Assembly: GCA_029339195.1 (NCBI GenBank)
Contig: JAPTJF010000223.1
Span: 32,962 to 96,961, forward strand
Source of the DNA: Micractinium sp. NFX-FRZ
Taxonomy: Eukaryota > Chlorophyta > Trebouxiophyceae > Chlorellales > Chlorellaceae
Length of the DNA: 64,000 nucleotides
Direction of reading: 5' to 3'
Every line of letters starts with the position of its first letter. Position 1 is the stretch's first letter. A program made the translations under genes and the position numbers. Shown one piece after another: positions 32,113-43,533 of this stretch. The notes under the pieces were generated by a model. The model saw only the letters and a program-made list of their open reading frames with translations, did not search any database and was not told the DNA's origin.

Positions 32113-34332
32113 TCATGCATCGGACTCGTCAATGGTGAGCCCTGCTGCTCTGGCCACTTGCGGTGAGAAGCCCACGAGCGCGGCTGCCACCGCAAAGCCC
32201 GCCACGTTGCCGAGGACGGGCAGGAGGTCGGAGGTGCGGGAGATGACTGGGCCCAGGCCAAAGTTCACAAACAGGGTGCCCTGCAGCATTCACAGAATGG
32301 GGCAGTAGAGCAAGGGCAGGGTGAGCAAGGGGGCAGGGTAGGGAGGCGCGCCAGGCAGGTCGGCGTGGGGAGGCTGGCAGGCAGGCAGCTGGGCGGAGCG
32401 GGGCGGGGCGGAACGGACTGTGGCTAGCTGCCTCCCTGCCGGCCACTCACCCAGAGAGGTGCAAAGAGTGCCACCCAGACCCAGCGCCGCTGCACAAAGC
32501 CTGCAGGGGGGAGAGGCACATGGAACGTACGTTGAGCAGGAGACGAAACTGTGAAGTAGCGCCTGGCCCCGCTGTGGCAGCATTCACTTGCTTCCCCTCG
32601 GCAGCCGCTGCCTGTGTGCTCTCCACACAGCGCCAGGCTCGGACCACCCAGCCCATCGCCCGGCCCACAATGCCAGCTTGAGGTATGTCCCCCCCCCCCT
32701 TCACCCCCCGACATCCCTCCCTCTTGCAAGCCCTGGCTCTTCGATGAGAGGAGCTGCGCATGCGGCAGCTGTGGCACAGACAGACCACCCCCGACGGCAT
32801 CCTGCCGGCCGTCCCCCCCCACCCACCACCCACCCGCCACCCGCACAGCACCCACTCACCGGTGGGCTCCAGCTTGGCAGACGATCCAGCAATCACGCCC
32901 CCGGCAATGGACAGCGCCAGGGTAAAGGCATAGTGGTCCATTGTGAGGCCCGGCACCGCAAAGCAGCCGCCCTGGGCCAGGCAGCCGGTCAGGGCGTCCA
33001 TCATGCCCATCACCGCTGCGCTCTCCCCCTGCTCCCGCACCTGCGGAGCGGGCGAGCAGAAAGGCGGTGGGGTGGGGTGAAGGGGGCATGGCGGGTGGGT
33101 GGGTGGGCCGAAGCGGGGGATGCGCAGCAGAGGGGAGGGGAGGAGGCACAGTCCCGCAGGCGTGCACTGGATGGCAGCAGGCTCCTGGCAGGCGTCCGCG
33201 CTTCCCCCCTGTGAAAGCCAGAGCAGCGTTCTGCCACCCGCCAGTCCGCACACTCTCACAGCGACCACGGCGCTGCGCTCCCCTCCCACCCCCCTGGACC
33301 TGCCCGCAGCTCCACTCCACAACGCCTCCCATCCCCCGCAACCCCGCACAACAGCCGCGCACGTTGAACATGTTGCCATATCTTCCCTGCAGCTCCGTAA
33401 AGAACTGGGGGCGCAGCACCTCCCGCACCCCGCGCCCAAACTTGAAGTTCATGATGTTGGGTGCTGCAGGCGGAGCGGACGGGGGGAGGCAGAGGGGAGG
33501 CGGGGCGTTGTGGGTGGGAGGGAAGACCAGGCCAGAAGCACGGCCGCAGAGCAGCTCAGCGTCCAGCACATAACTTTGGGCAGCGCAAAGCCAAGCAGCG
33601 CTGGGCACTTACAGGAGGGGTCGACAAACACGACCACTGTCCGGTCGTCCACCGTCCACCCGGCACGGATCTCCTCCACTGTGGGCTCTGAAGACGGGCC
33701 GAAGCGCGTCAGCATGCGCACCCGCCAGCCTGTCTCGCTGCGGCAGGGGAGGGAGGGGGCGGGTTTGAGAGGGGAGGTGATGCCGTGATTTCGTGCGTGC
33801 TGCAGGTGCTGGGCAGGTGCCAAGGTGCCACCCAAGGCACGGGTGCGCATGCGCTGAGTTTTAGGTACCCTGTGCCTCTGTGCACCCTCCACAGCTGCAT
33901 CCCCAGCTCAGAGTTCTTGAAACTCAGGGCACTCCAATCCAAGCTGGGTGTCCCAGCCTGCCTGCCTGCCTCTCACCGTTCCAAGTCGAGCAGCTGCTGC
34001 TGCAAGCCCTCCAGCTTGCTGCTGGGCACCACGCGAGCCAGGTCAATGACGGGTGTGTCATTGCTGATGGCCACGGTCTGGGCGTAGGCTGGTTCCATGG
34101 CAATGGGGGCCAGCGCCAGCGCCGCAGACAGCACCGCCGCACCGGCCAGGCGGTGCAGCAGCGGCGGCTGCGGCGACGCAGCTGAGACCGCGGGCACGGG
34201 CGCCTCAGTGGCTCGATCGGCCTGCTGCACCTCTGGACGGACGGCCAGCACCCTGCGAGAGTGTCTGGTAGGCCTGCAAGCGCGCTGGGCGGGTGGGCAG
34301 GCCACCCTTGGGCCCGACACAGAGGCTTGCAT
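32113..34332 (-). CDS. Plastid TPM-domain (TLP18.3/Psb32-like) membrane protein
   Basis: Six exons (33977-34332, 33613-33737, 33363-33463, 32860-33040, 32451-32500, 32113-32280) encode 326 residues. The first 85 residues are Arg/Ala-rich, then hydrophobic, and end in EPAYAQ, like a bipartite plastid transit peptide with an AxA lumen-processing site. Residues 90-220 resemble the TPM fold: TPVIDLARVVPSSKLEGL, ETGWRVRMLTRFG, DDRTVVVFVDPS, FKFGRGVREVL. At least two hydrophobic segments follow (FTLALSIAGGVIAGSS and RRWVWVALFAPLWGTLFVNF), so it is probably thylakoid-anchored. TPM proteins such as TLP18.3 assist photosystem II turnover; that role here is inference. It shares a 286-bp divergent promoter with lycopene epsilon-cyclase. 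Confidence 0.7.
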
Positions 34333-34618
34333 GACGATGATGATAACTTTGGAGGCAGGCTACACGAACGGGTGAGGGAGTAGAGGGCCCGTGAGCCCAG
34401 TGCTCGCGAGAGCGCAGCACGCCCCTCATATGCAGCACGCTCACAGCAGGCAATCCGAGTTTCCGTTGTGTGGGGGGCTAAGAATCGGGCGGACTGCTGC
34501 CCAATTGGAATTGCTGCTCCTTGGCTTCACGCCTGAACCGGACCCTGCTTCAGCCGCAAGCGTCCTCTACTCCTGGCGCATTGTCTTCTTGTTGCACAGA
34601 AGGCCTTTAAACGGCAGG
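34333..34618. promoter_or_regulatory. Short divergent promoter, TPM protein / lycopene epsilon-cyclase
   Basis: 286 bp separate two divergent start codons of plastid-targeted proteins. The frame upstream of the cyclase ATG stays open, so 34619 is chosen because it begins a transit-peptide-like Ser/Ala/Arg stretch. No clear TATA or light-responsive box was identified. Confidence 0.45.
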
Positions 34619-37600
34619 ATGTCGATGCTGCAAGCAGCGGGCGCCCGCGGCCTGGGCGAGGCAAGCCAGGCGGCAAGCCCGAGCAGCAGCGGGAGCAGCG
34701 GCAGGGCCAGCAGCAGCAACAGCGTGTCCAGGTGCTGGAGCAGCAGCGGACGGCAGCAGCAGCGCCGCGCCAGCGGCAGCAGGAGGCTGCGGGGCACGTG
34801 CGCGGCGGCGGTGGTGAAGGAGGCGGCGGCGGCGCCCAAGCCCGCCGCCTCACCAGCGGCTGCTTCGCTCGACCCCAACCTGGCAGCACGTGAGGGCTCA
34901 TTTGAGGCTCCTCTGGTGGTGCAGCAGGCCAGCAAGGAGGACCCGGAGCAGCCCTCGCTGGCTGCCGCGCTGCCGCCCTTTGACCCCACCACCACCGCCG
35001 ACGTCGCCGTGGTGGGTGCTGGGCCCGCGGGCCTGGTGCTGGCGGCTGAGCTGGCGCAGCAGGGCCTCAGCGTGGCACTCATCAGCCCGGAGGCCAAGTT
35101 TGTGAACAACTATGGGGTGTGGCTGGACGAATTCAAGGAGCTGGGGCTGGAGCACACGCTGGATGCGGGTGAGTCGGTTCTATGGTGTGTTTGCTTGGTG
35201 GGTGCTGCAGTTGCGCTGGCAGTTTGTGATCAATGGAAGCAAGAGTGAGTGCAACTGGGCTGGCGTGTGTGTGGTGGGTGGGTGCTGCAGTTGGGCTGGT
35301 GTTGGTGTGTCGGTGGATTCATGAGTGCTTGTGGATTTGATGCCGGAGTGAGTGCAATTGGGCTGGTGTGTGCGGGTGGATGAGAGTTGACGGGTGGCAC
35401 CCTGCGGCTGAGTGGGTTGACGGGTGCTTGTGGATTCGATGTCGAGGCTGGCGTGTCACCGTCCACGGTTGCTCCAGTGCTTGGTGGTCTTGCCTGCCCT
35501 GCACCTGAGCACGCATGCCACCCGCCCAATATGGGACCCTGCCCGCCGTCCACTGCTGGCCTCCTTCCTGCACCGCCCACCCACCTGCCACCACCCATCC
35601 AACCACCTCCTTGCAGTGTGGGACGACGCCGTCTGCTACTTCAAGGAGAACCAGATGGTGCGGGTTGGGCGGCCCTACGGCCGCGTCTGCCGCCGCCGGC
35701 TGCGGGCGCACCTGCTGGAGCGCTGCGCTGCCGCTGGGGTGCAGTACCTAGAGGGTGAGGTGGACGCCGCCAGCTCATCGTCCGATGACCAATCCGCTGA
35801 GCTGGCGCTGGTGGACGGCCGCACGCTGCGCTGCCGCCTGCCGGTGCTGGCCAGCGGCGTAGCTGCCGGGAAGCTGCTCAAGTATGAGGCGGGGGTGCCG
35901 CCCATGGCGGCGCAGACGGCGTACGGCATCGAGGCGGAGGTGGAGGGCTACAATGCAGCCTACCCCCCAGATGCCATGCTTTTCATGGACTTCAGGCGCC
36001 ACCACACTGGGCTGTACGACGGCACGGCCCTCAAGTGAGCGACGCTGAGTCATTCATGGCGTCAGTGAAGCATCATGGGGAGAAGCCCACGTGATGTAGC
36101 TGTCCGGGGGGGCAGCTGGGGGGAGCGACAGCGGGGGAGGAAGCCTGGGGGGGAGGCGGGAGCGCCGACATGGGCGCTCAGCTGCGCCCGCTGTGCTGCA
36201 TGCCGCCTGGCGTGGGGTCCCTGGCGCCGCCCTCCTGGCGCCACCTGCCGCCTATCCTGCCTGGTTGCCCACTGCCTTCTCTTCTCCCGCTGCAGGCAGA
36301 AGCCCGGCATGAGCCAGCACGGCAGCGACGGGCTGTGGGGCACCGAGAAGGAGACCCCCTCCTTCCTCTACGCCATGCCTCTGGGCGGCAACCGGGTGTT
36401 CTTGGAAGAGACGTGCCTGGTGGCCCGCCCCGCGCTGCCCTTTGCCACGCTCAAACGCCGGCTGGAGCGGCGCTGCCGCGCGCTGGGGATCAAGGTGAGG
36501 GGGGCAGGTGTGATGGCTACAAGCGTGTGTGGGGTGCGGGTGGGCGCCGGCACGCTGCCGCGCGCTATGGATCAATGCGACTGGGCGGGGCTTGCCGCTC
36601 AGGCCTGCGTGAATGCGTGGCGTGTGCTGCTGCGTGCCTACGCGCCGTATGGGAATGGGCCGTTCAGCCCTTGAAGCCCCTCTTCCCCTGCCTGCCCTGC
36701 ACAGTTGCACCCCGGCTGCACCGCTGCCACATCACCACCCTGGGCACTGGCTGATTGCTGCTGTGCACTCCTGCTGCGTTGCCTGGCCCCCCGCAGGTGG
36801 GGGAGGTGCATGAGGAGGAGTGGAGCTACATCCCAGTGGGAGGCCCGCTGCCGCTGCCTGACCAGCAGGTGGCAGCGTTTGGCGCTGCAGCCAACCTGGT
36901 GCACCCAGGTGGGTGGGGATGTGGGCGGAGGATGGAGGGGAGCGGTGCCCTGGTGTTCCTTGGATTCATGATGTGCCACTTGGAAGGGAGGCCGCAGCCA
37001 ACTTGGTGCACCCATGCTGTCGACGCCTCCTGCCACGTCACGCTGTGCAGCGACCGGCACAGGCGTTAGCATCAGGCCAGACAAACTGGATTCTGAGATG
37101 AGGCTACCCCCCCCCCCTGGAATCGGCTCCCCCTGGGGTTCGTTCATTGTGTACCAGGAAGTGACAAAAAGGCACAGAAAAGGGGCGGCAGCGCCATGAG
37201 GGAGCCGGCAAGGCGGCCGGTGCGAGAAGGCTGTTGAAAGAATGACTGAAAATGAGGTGTTTACAGTGTAGTTTTCACCCTGGAGCTGCCCCTGCGCCTC
37301 CAAGGCATGCCACGTGGCATACATGTCTTTCCTCGGCTTGGCGGCCCTTTGGGAAGTCTTGTCATCTGTGAAACCGTGGAATCCCACAACCGTGCACTTG
37401 GCAAGGGAGAACAAGTGATGCGGACAAGTAGCATTGATTGCCCCTCATGTAGGCGGGAGAGCGAGGGGCACCCCAGCACTTGCAGCGTCAGCCCGTGCGC
37501 GTCATTCAATCTGCCGCGCTTCCCCATCCAAATAGTGTGCGACGCGTGCAACCCTCTGTACATGGCCCAGCATGATGCATCGGCACAGAACAGGGCTTTG

Positions 37601-38985
37601 GAGCTGTCCCACAGCCAGCAACGAAAAAGCCCAACGAACGAAACTCTCCCCTCCCCCCCCTCGGTTTGCGGCCAGTTTGGCTAGCCTCATCTCAGAATCC
37701 AGTTTGTCTGGCCTCACGCCAACGCAGCAGCCCAAGTAGAAAGCCAAGTGTGCTGTGCTGTGTGCTGTGCCCTCCCTCTCCCCTCCCCCTCCCTCCCCCT
37801 GTGCAGCCGCGGAGTACAGCACCAACCATGCCACTGCAGCAGCCCAACACTAAGTGCATGTCTGTTACTCCCTCTCCCCCCTCCCCCTCTCCCTCCCCCG
37901 TGCAGCCACGGGGTACAGCATCACGCGCAGCCTGCGGGAGGCGGGGGCGGTGGCACGCGCCATCCAGGTTGCCCTGCAGGAGCAGCCCAGCAGCGAGGCG
38001 GCCGTGCGCTTTGTGTGGGAGGCGCTGTGGACGCAGGAGCGGCGGCGCCAGGTGTGCGGGGTTGGCGTGTGGGTGGGGCTGTGGGTGTGCAGGGGAGAAA
38101 GGGGGCGGGGTCTGTACGCCAGCGTGTCTGGATGAGGGGTGGTAGCTTAAAACAGGCGGATGCCTTGGCTGACGGCCCACTGTGCGGCTTTGTCACCCCT
38201 CCCGTGCCACGCCTTGTTCTACAGTTCTCTCATGCGACTTGTTCTTGTTCTTTCGTCCTCCTCTTCTTCTCACCAACCATGCAGACCTCCTTCCAGACGT
38301 TTGGCATGGAGCTGCTGTGCCAGCTGGACACGCGCGCCACCGCCGACTTCTTCACCACCTTCTTCCGCCTCCCCGCCTCCTTCTGGCGCGGCTTCCTGGC
38401 TTCCAAGCTCAGCTCGGGTGCGTGCCGGTCCGTGCCGGGCCGGGAGGCAGGGGCAGGCCGCTTCTCCAGGCACCTCAGCAACAACTTCCCAGACAGGGCT
38501 GACGGCCTGTGGTGCTGGGCTGGGGGCAGGCAGGCAGGCAGGCCGATTTGCAAAGCTTGCTCTGGGCTGCACATCTCGCAAGCTCCGGTGCAGCCGTCTC
38601 CCACCTTGCTGCCTAGCTGCCTCGCTCCCTGTGCCCAACCTCCTGCCTGCCGCAGCCACCCTGCTCATTCTCCTTTGCCCTCCCTCCCTCCTGCCTGCCG
38701 GACCCCATGCTTCCCTTCCCGCCGCCTGCAGTCGATCTCCTCAGCTTTGCCATGCTGACGTGGGTGCTGGCCCCGGTCAACATCAAGACCAAGCTGGTCG
38801 CGCATTTCATGCTGGACCCCTCTGGAAAGTACATGATCGACGCGTACACCGGAAAGAACCGGGAGCAGTGGGAAAGCGGCAGCGGCAGCGGGGGCGAGGG
38901 GGCCACGCAGCAGCTGCCCGCCGCGGCCGCCGGCATGCTGGCGCTGCAGCAGCTGGCTGCGATGGCGGCGGAGCGCGGCGCGTGA
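34619..38985 (+). CDS. LCYE: Lycopene epsilon-cyclase, chloroplast
   Basis: Seven exons in phase (34619-35168, 35617-36034, 36296-36494, 36797-36908, 37906-38051, 38285-38417, 38732-38985) encode 603 residues. About 120 residues of Ser/Ala/Arg-rich transit peptide precede the FAD-binding motif DVAVVGAGPAGLVLA. Cyclase landmarks follow: NNYGVWLDEFKELGL, RPYGRV, VASG-like VLASGVAAGKLL, FLYAMPLGGNRVFLEETCLV, EEEWSYIPVGGPLP and AAANLVHPATGYSITRSL. EEEWSYIPVGG and FFxTFFRLPxxxWxGFL (here FFTTFFRLPASFWRGFL) match epsilon- rather than beta-type cyclases. It forms the epsilon ring of delta/alpha-carotene on the way to lutein. The C-terminal Gly/Ala tail is unusual. Intron 4 holds an inverted-repeat element and two exon-edge echoes. 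Confidence 0.88.
36880..37020 (+). repeat. Echo of LCYE exon 4 3' end
   Basis: The exon end gcagccaacctggtgcaccca at about 36888-36907 recurs about 105 bp downstream near 36993-37013 with one change. The donor in the copy is mutated to catgct, so it cannot splice. Confidence 0.8.
37063..37725. mobile_element. 663-bp element with 44-bp terminal inverted repeats in LCYE intron 4
   Basis: The left end 37063-37106 and the reverse complement of the right end 37682-37725 match at about 41 of 44 positions, including a perfect run through ccagacaaactggattctg. The interior is less GC-rich than its surroundings and contains no recognisable transposase. The size and the lack of a transposase fit a non-autonomous DNA transposon (MITE-like). 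I could not see a convincing target-site duplication: the flanks are ggcacag on the left and agcagccc on the right. An unrelated inverted repeat is the alternative. Confidence 0.65.
37799..37930 (+). repeat. Decoy acceptor: echo of LCYE exon 5 5' end
   Basis: The true acceptor and first codons (gtgcagccacggggtacagcat, exon from 37906) are preceded about 100 bp upstream by gtgcagccgcggagtacagc near 37801-37820, with a similar pyrimidine tract. The upstream copy runs out of cyclase sequence after about 7 codons. Confidence 0.8.
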
Positions 38986-39332
38986 GTGCGCCTGTATGGA
39001 AATGCATGCAAGCCCCCTGCCTCTCCCTTTTCCGAGCGCGTCGCTCAATGCATGCGCGCGCCTTTTTGAGTGTGTGCCCGCCTGCCTTGTGGCTGCCTGC
39101 CTGTGTTTCTGTGCCCCCCTGCGATTATGCCGCACGTTTTTTCCTCTCCCCCCTCCCTCCCTGGCCCTCCTTTCATTCATTCTTCTTCTGAGCATTACTA
39201 TCCTGCGCAATGCAACCTGGCAATATGCGAACCACAAGGAGAGCCTGAGCAGGAGCAGCGCATGCAGTGGCGGCGTGGGAGGAGGAGCACCAGGAGCGGG
39301 GCTCTTGGCGGGTCGGGCACTCTGCACTCGAC
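38986..39332. other. Convergent 3' region of LCYE and bestrophin-like gene
   Basis: 347 bp, pyrimidine-rich on the plus strand. No TGTAA was found on either strand. Both flanking stop codons lie inside donor-like sequence (gtgagt), so short extra 3' exons cannot be excluded. Confidence 0.4.
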
Positions 39333-42300
39333 TCACCGCTCGACAGCAATGCGGGTGTCGTCTGCGGCAGCAGCCGCCTCTGCTGCCGTTCCATCCAGGT
39401 CCTCCTCCAGCTCGCTGCCCTTGGACTGGCTGCCTGCTGGCCCCATTCCAAACGCTGCTGCCAGGTCCCGAGCCTCCTGCCTCGACCTGCGGTGTGATAT
39501 GTAGCCCACAGGGCGGGCGGGCTTTGGGGGAATGCCAGGCGTGGGCAGGGACGGTGGCCAGGCAGGCCTGCCTGGCTGCATGCACTGCTGCCCGCTGCCA
39601 GCAGGTCATCAGCACAGGTGGCGCATGCAAGCGCATGCAGGCACATGCAGGCACATGCATGCAGGCACATGCAGGCACATGCAGATAAGCTTGCTGGGGA
39701 CGGACAGACATGCCAAGTGAGCCTCTGCACCATGCAGCCTGCATGTCCCAGGAGCGCACCCGGAGGCAGCCCCACCTGTGCATGTCCCTCACGCTGCGCC
39801 GTGCCATGTCAGCAAGAGGCAGCAGGGGGAAGGGGTCCTCCAGCTGGCTGGCCACCTGGCGGAGCGGGGGCGGGGAGGCCAGCACGTGAGCACATGGGGG
39901 TTGTCTGATAGACTAAAGTTTCAGGCAGAAAGAGACCAGCTCCACATTGAAGGGACCCTCCATCTGGCTTGCCACCTGTCCGGGACAGGGCAGGCGGCGG
40001 CAAATTGTTCGTTTTGCTTGCAAACATCGTACCCGTGGGGGCGGCTACAGGCGTGCTGTGCCTGGCGGGACCACGCGCCAGGGCCCCTTAGCTGCCAGCT
40101 GGCCGGGGCCCGCTTACCTCATCACAGCCCAGCATGAGCGCCGCCATGAGGGCCATGGCTGGGATGTTGAGCCACCTGCGGCACAGACACACAATTTGAT
40201 GCATGCCGTCTATAAGGCGGGGGTAATGGCTGCCTGCCTGGGAACCCAACCTTGTATGCACGTGAATGAGCCTGAGGCACGCATCCCAGCGGGTTCATGT
40301 GCACAGAGTCGTCGGGGTGCCCACGACAATTGCTCACATCACTGTCTGGTTCTCCCACAACCCGAAGGGGAGGAGGGCGAGCCAGATGAAGACAAAGCCG
40401 GTGCTCAGGAGCGACAGCGCCTGCGAGGGGCGGGGCGAGGGAAGGGCAGGCGGGGGGAGAGGGAGGGAAGGGGGCGGTTTGGTGTTGGCATGCCGCGGGG
40501 GTTTTGCCACATTTCGTGCTGCGCAGTGCGCCTCCCACAGCCAAATGGCGATGCGCGTTTGCAAGAGCCCACCTGGGCGGGGCGCTTTAGCAGCAGCAGC
40601 AGCCGCTGTGGGTGCTGCAGTAGTGCCAGCAGGAGCAGCAGCAGCAGCAGCGGGAGCGCACCCAGGGCGCCCAGAAGAGCAGCCAGTCGCCAGCCAGGGT
40701 GGCACTTTACCTGAGGTGTCGCCGACTCCATCACCCCCATGCAGCTGGCGCTGGCAGCCGCTGCTCTGCTCAGCTGCTCGTCCATGGCCAGGAGCTGCAG
40801 GGGTGGCGGTGACAAGATCAGAGATGGGGACCTGCCGGGCTGGCTGCGTGCACTGCCGGCGCCGCGTACGGAGAGATGGAGAGGCCCCCCATCCCAACCA
40901 CGATTCCTCTGTACGTGTTGCCCCCCTCTACCAGGGTCGGCAGATGCAAACGCAGCACCAGCAGTGCCGCAGCACTGGCGCCAGCACTGGTGGTTTTGAT
41001 GCCCTGCCATCCACCGCCCCGCCAGCGGCGCTCTTGCCTGGGTTGGCGTCAGCCTTGCCCTGCCGATCAGCACCCGCAGGTGTGCGACCACGCCAGAGGG
41101 TGCCTTGGGTGACCCCTCCACCACAGCAAGCTCTCCCTCGTTCAGCAGCTCGGCTGCCGGCTGTGGGAGATGGGGCAGGCCCAGCACGAAGCGCAGCGTG
41201 GAGTACAGGAGCACAGCGCCCCAGCGTGCCACCTCATCCTGCAGTGCCACGTGTGCAGTGCCAGCAGCCGCATGAGGCAGTACAGTAGGCAGTGCGCTTT
41301 GGCAGCGCGCACTTGGCGGCCTCTGACAGCTGCTGCATTGATGCAGGGCCAGGACAAGGGGCCTGCCTCCGCACCAACACGAAAAGCGTGGGATACTGTG
41401 GGTGGAAGCATGCTGGCCCCATGGCCACGGCTCGTGACTGCCCACCCCGCTCATGCCGACTTCTAACCCACACCTGGACGGCCCACCCCAAACTCCCAAA
41501 CCTGCCTGCAGCTGCACATCATCTGTGTAAGCAGCCGCCTGATGTGATAGCATCAAAATCGCCCGCCCCGTGCCTCCAAACTCGGCGGCGGCCCTGAGCC
41601 AGCGGTCATACCCCCTGTTGAGGCGCAGCGTGAGGAGGAGCGCCACCACAAACGACGTCAGCTGCGGGGCGGCGCACGGCAGGGGCGGGTGGGGGGGCAG
41701 GCGGGGGAGGCGGGGTTGGTGGAGTGGGCAGCGAAGCGAAGAGGGTGTGGGGCCAGCATGGGTGTGGAAGGGAAGCCCGGGAGTTCCCTTGTGTTGCCCG
41801 TCCAGAGTGGGGCTCAATTTCCGTGTTGGCGGGCGCGATCAGCATGCGCCTGTTCTCGACTCTTTTGCTGAGCTGCTCTGGCTGGCGGTGTGCGTGTGTG
41901 TTACACACGCTATGATGGTCGACTCCTCCCCGCGCCTCCCCCACCTGGAACGACTTTATCAGCGTGTCTGTCCTATCCGGTAGCAGCAAGATGCCGAGGT
42001 GATGCGCCAGCCACTCCAGCATCGCCACCAGGAGTGTGATGAGCATGACTAGGCAGAAGGGGTAGCGGATGTTCCACAGGAGGTGGCCCGGCTGCGAGGG
42101 GAAGAGGGCCAGGGGTGGTGGTGCAGCGAGAGGGCAGCGCACAGTGCAAGGCTGCAGAAAGGTGCGTCAGTGCGGGAAGGCAGACGGGCAGGCGGGAAGG
42201 CAGGCAGGCAGGAGGCAGTGGCCACACGTTATTCAAGTGCGGAGCCAAACCTAGCCAGCAAACAGACACATCGGACTCTCGGCCTAGGCACACTCACCGG

Positions 42301-42647
42301 GCCCACGATGCACAGCAGGCTGTCGACAAAGCGCGACTGGGAGTGCAGCTTGCGCCAGTGCTCGCGGTTGGTCTTCACGCTGACGACATCCGGCCTGCAA
42401 GTTCAACAAGAGGAGCGGGCTGAGCTGCCACAATCTGCCTGCCTGCCCCAAGAAAAGGGTGGCCCCCGCCGCTCCCGACGGGCGCCTGGCTGGCGGCGCC
42501 CGCCCGCTCTTGCCCCTGCGGCACGCTTGCGGTACGCGCATGCCTGCTGTCGTAGACAATTCTCTTGTACAACCGCCGCGGTGCACCGAGCCAGCTTGCA
42601 GCCAGCGCGCCACCGGCGTTCCACTCGTGGCCAAGCCGCCGCGGCAT
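39333..42647 (-). CDS. Bestrophin-family anion channel (UPF0187/VCCN-like)
   Basis: Eleven exons in phase (42514-42647, 42298-42394, 41945-42091, 41506-41661, 41038-41238, 40711-40794, 40573-40614, 40338-40420, 40118-40175, 39776-39855, 39333-39486) give 411 residues. Family landmarks: REHWRKLHSQSRFVD, YPFCLVMLITLLVAMLEWL (TM1), FVVALLLTLRLNRGYDRWL, ELVRW-like DEVARWGAVLLYSTLR, MESATPQ, SLLSTGFVFIWLALLPFGLW (TM) and GCDEVASQLEDPFPLLPL. Plant homologues are voltage-dependent chloride channels of thylakoid or envelope. The short N-terminus could be an organelle signal. Introns after exons 1, 4 and 5 are best explained with GC donors (gcaaga, gcaggt, gcaaga). The 42-nt exon 7 and exon 1 are the least certain parts. 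Confidence 0.78.
39600..39685. repeat. gcacatgcag tandem repeat
   Basis: About six imperfect units of gcacatgcag or gcatgcag in a row in the last intron of the bestrophin-like gene. SphI-type gcatgc palindromes recur. Confidence 0.75.
39820..39985 (-). repeat. Echo of bestrophin exon 10 5' end
   Basis: The acceptor edge of exon 10 (plus strand ggtcctccagctggctggccacctg) is repeated diverged about 120 bp away near 39950-39978 (ccctccatctggcttgccacctg). Only the copy ending at 39855 continues in frame. Confidence 0.75.
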
Positions 42648-43533
42648 TGCTCCCCGTCTGTAACTCCAAATGTCGAGATGCCGCGTTATGTGGCGCCTTC
42701 CTCTACCCTGGACGCCTCATCTGGGTTCCGGAGGGTTCAGCACAGGTGGCGCCAGCCTCTCTAGGATGTGCCTCTTGGTGAGTGGAACAGTGCACCCCTT
42801 TGGCTGGTCTGTCTCAAGACTATTTGTTGTGCCAGGGATTGGTTATGCACCATGCGTGTTTGGCAGTGAGACAACCTTGCCGCTGTGTAACACACCGCCA
42901 GAATGGCGCCGCAAACCCAGACCTGGCCATGCCTGTGAGGGGGTCGTGGGTTCCGGTTGCACAATAAAGTCATCAGATGCAGCAGAGGAGAGCTCAACAG
43001 AGCAGAGGGGCCACACAGAGGGAAAGGGTGCGCGCCGCAGCCGAAGTGATGGGACAAAGTAAAGCGAAGTTGAAAGGTGGAAAGAACCCGCAGCCAGGCG
43101 GGCAGGGCCAGAGCGGAGGGCAGGCGAGCTGCCCCGCCGTTCCCTGGGCCTGCGCCGCTGGTTGCCGCAGGCGGCGCCGGAGCTATCCAATTGTTGTGCT
43201 CTGGTGCGCGCCTCCCCAAAGACTGACAGCTGGCACGGGCGGGTGGCTGCCGGAGAGGCCCAGCTGAACCTCTGCCATGTAGCCGCCCCCGCCCACTGCC
43301 GCTGCTTCAAAGCGCATCCACTGCCGCCGCTGAAGAGGGCGGGCCGGGGCGCTTGCCGCTGCTGCTGCAAGACCAGGGGTTGGGCTGGTCGCCGCCCCTG
43401 GCGCCCAGGCGTGGCGCTGCCCCTGCTGCCACTGCCGCTGCACGCACGGAACTGTTCACCGTGCGTCACGGTCGGCAGCTGCAGCGGGCATGCAGCGTGC
43501 ATGCCGGGCTGTGGTGGGCCGTCGTGGCGCTCC
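42648..43533. other. Gene-free region between bestrophin-like start and TRAP-beta stop
   Basis: 886 bp holding the bestrophin promoter and the TRAP-beta 3' UTR, both on the minus strand. The overlapping ORFs here are GC-driven open frames in both directions with no domains or plausible splice partners. I see no RNA gene. Confidence 0.5.

Noticed and set aside
37261..37563. Transposase inside the inverted-repeat element
   Set aside because: The short minus-strand ORFs show no DDE or other transposase motif, and the frame does not extend between the inverted ends.
40616..40710. Poly-Leu stretch as a bestrophin transmembrane segment
   Set aside because: It arises from a (cag)n-like tract. Splicing at gtaaag after MESATPQ and re-entry at 40614 gives the family order, so most of the tract is intron.
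42648..43533. A gene on either strand between the bestrophin-like gene and TRAP-beta
   Set aside because: ORFs of up to 270 codons overlap each other on both strands with no domain, presequence or splice partners, as expected from high GC.
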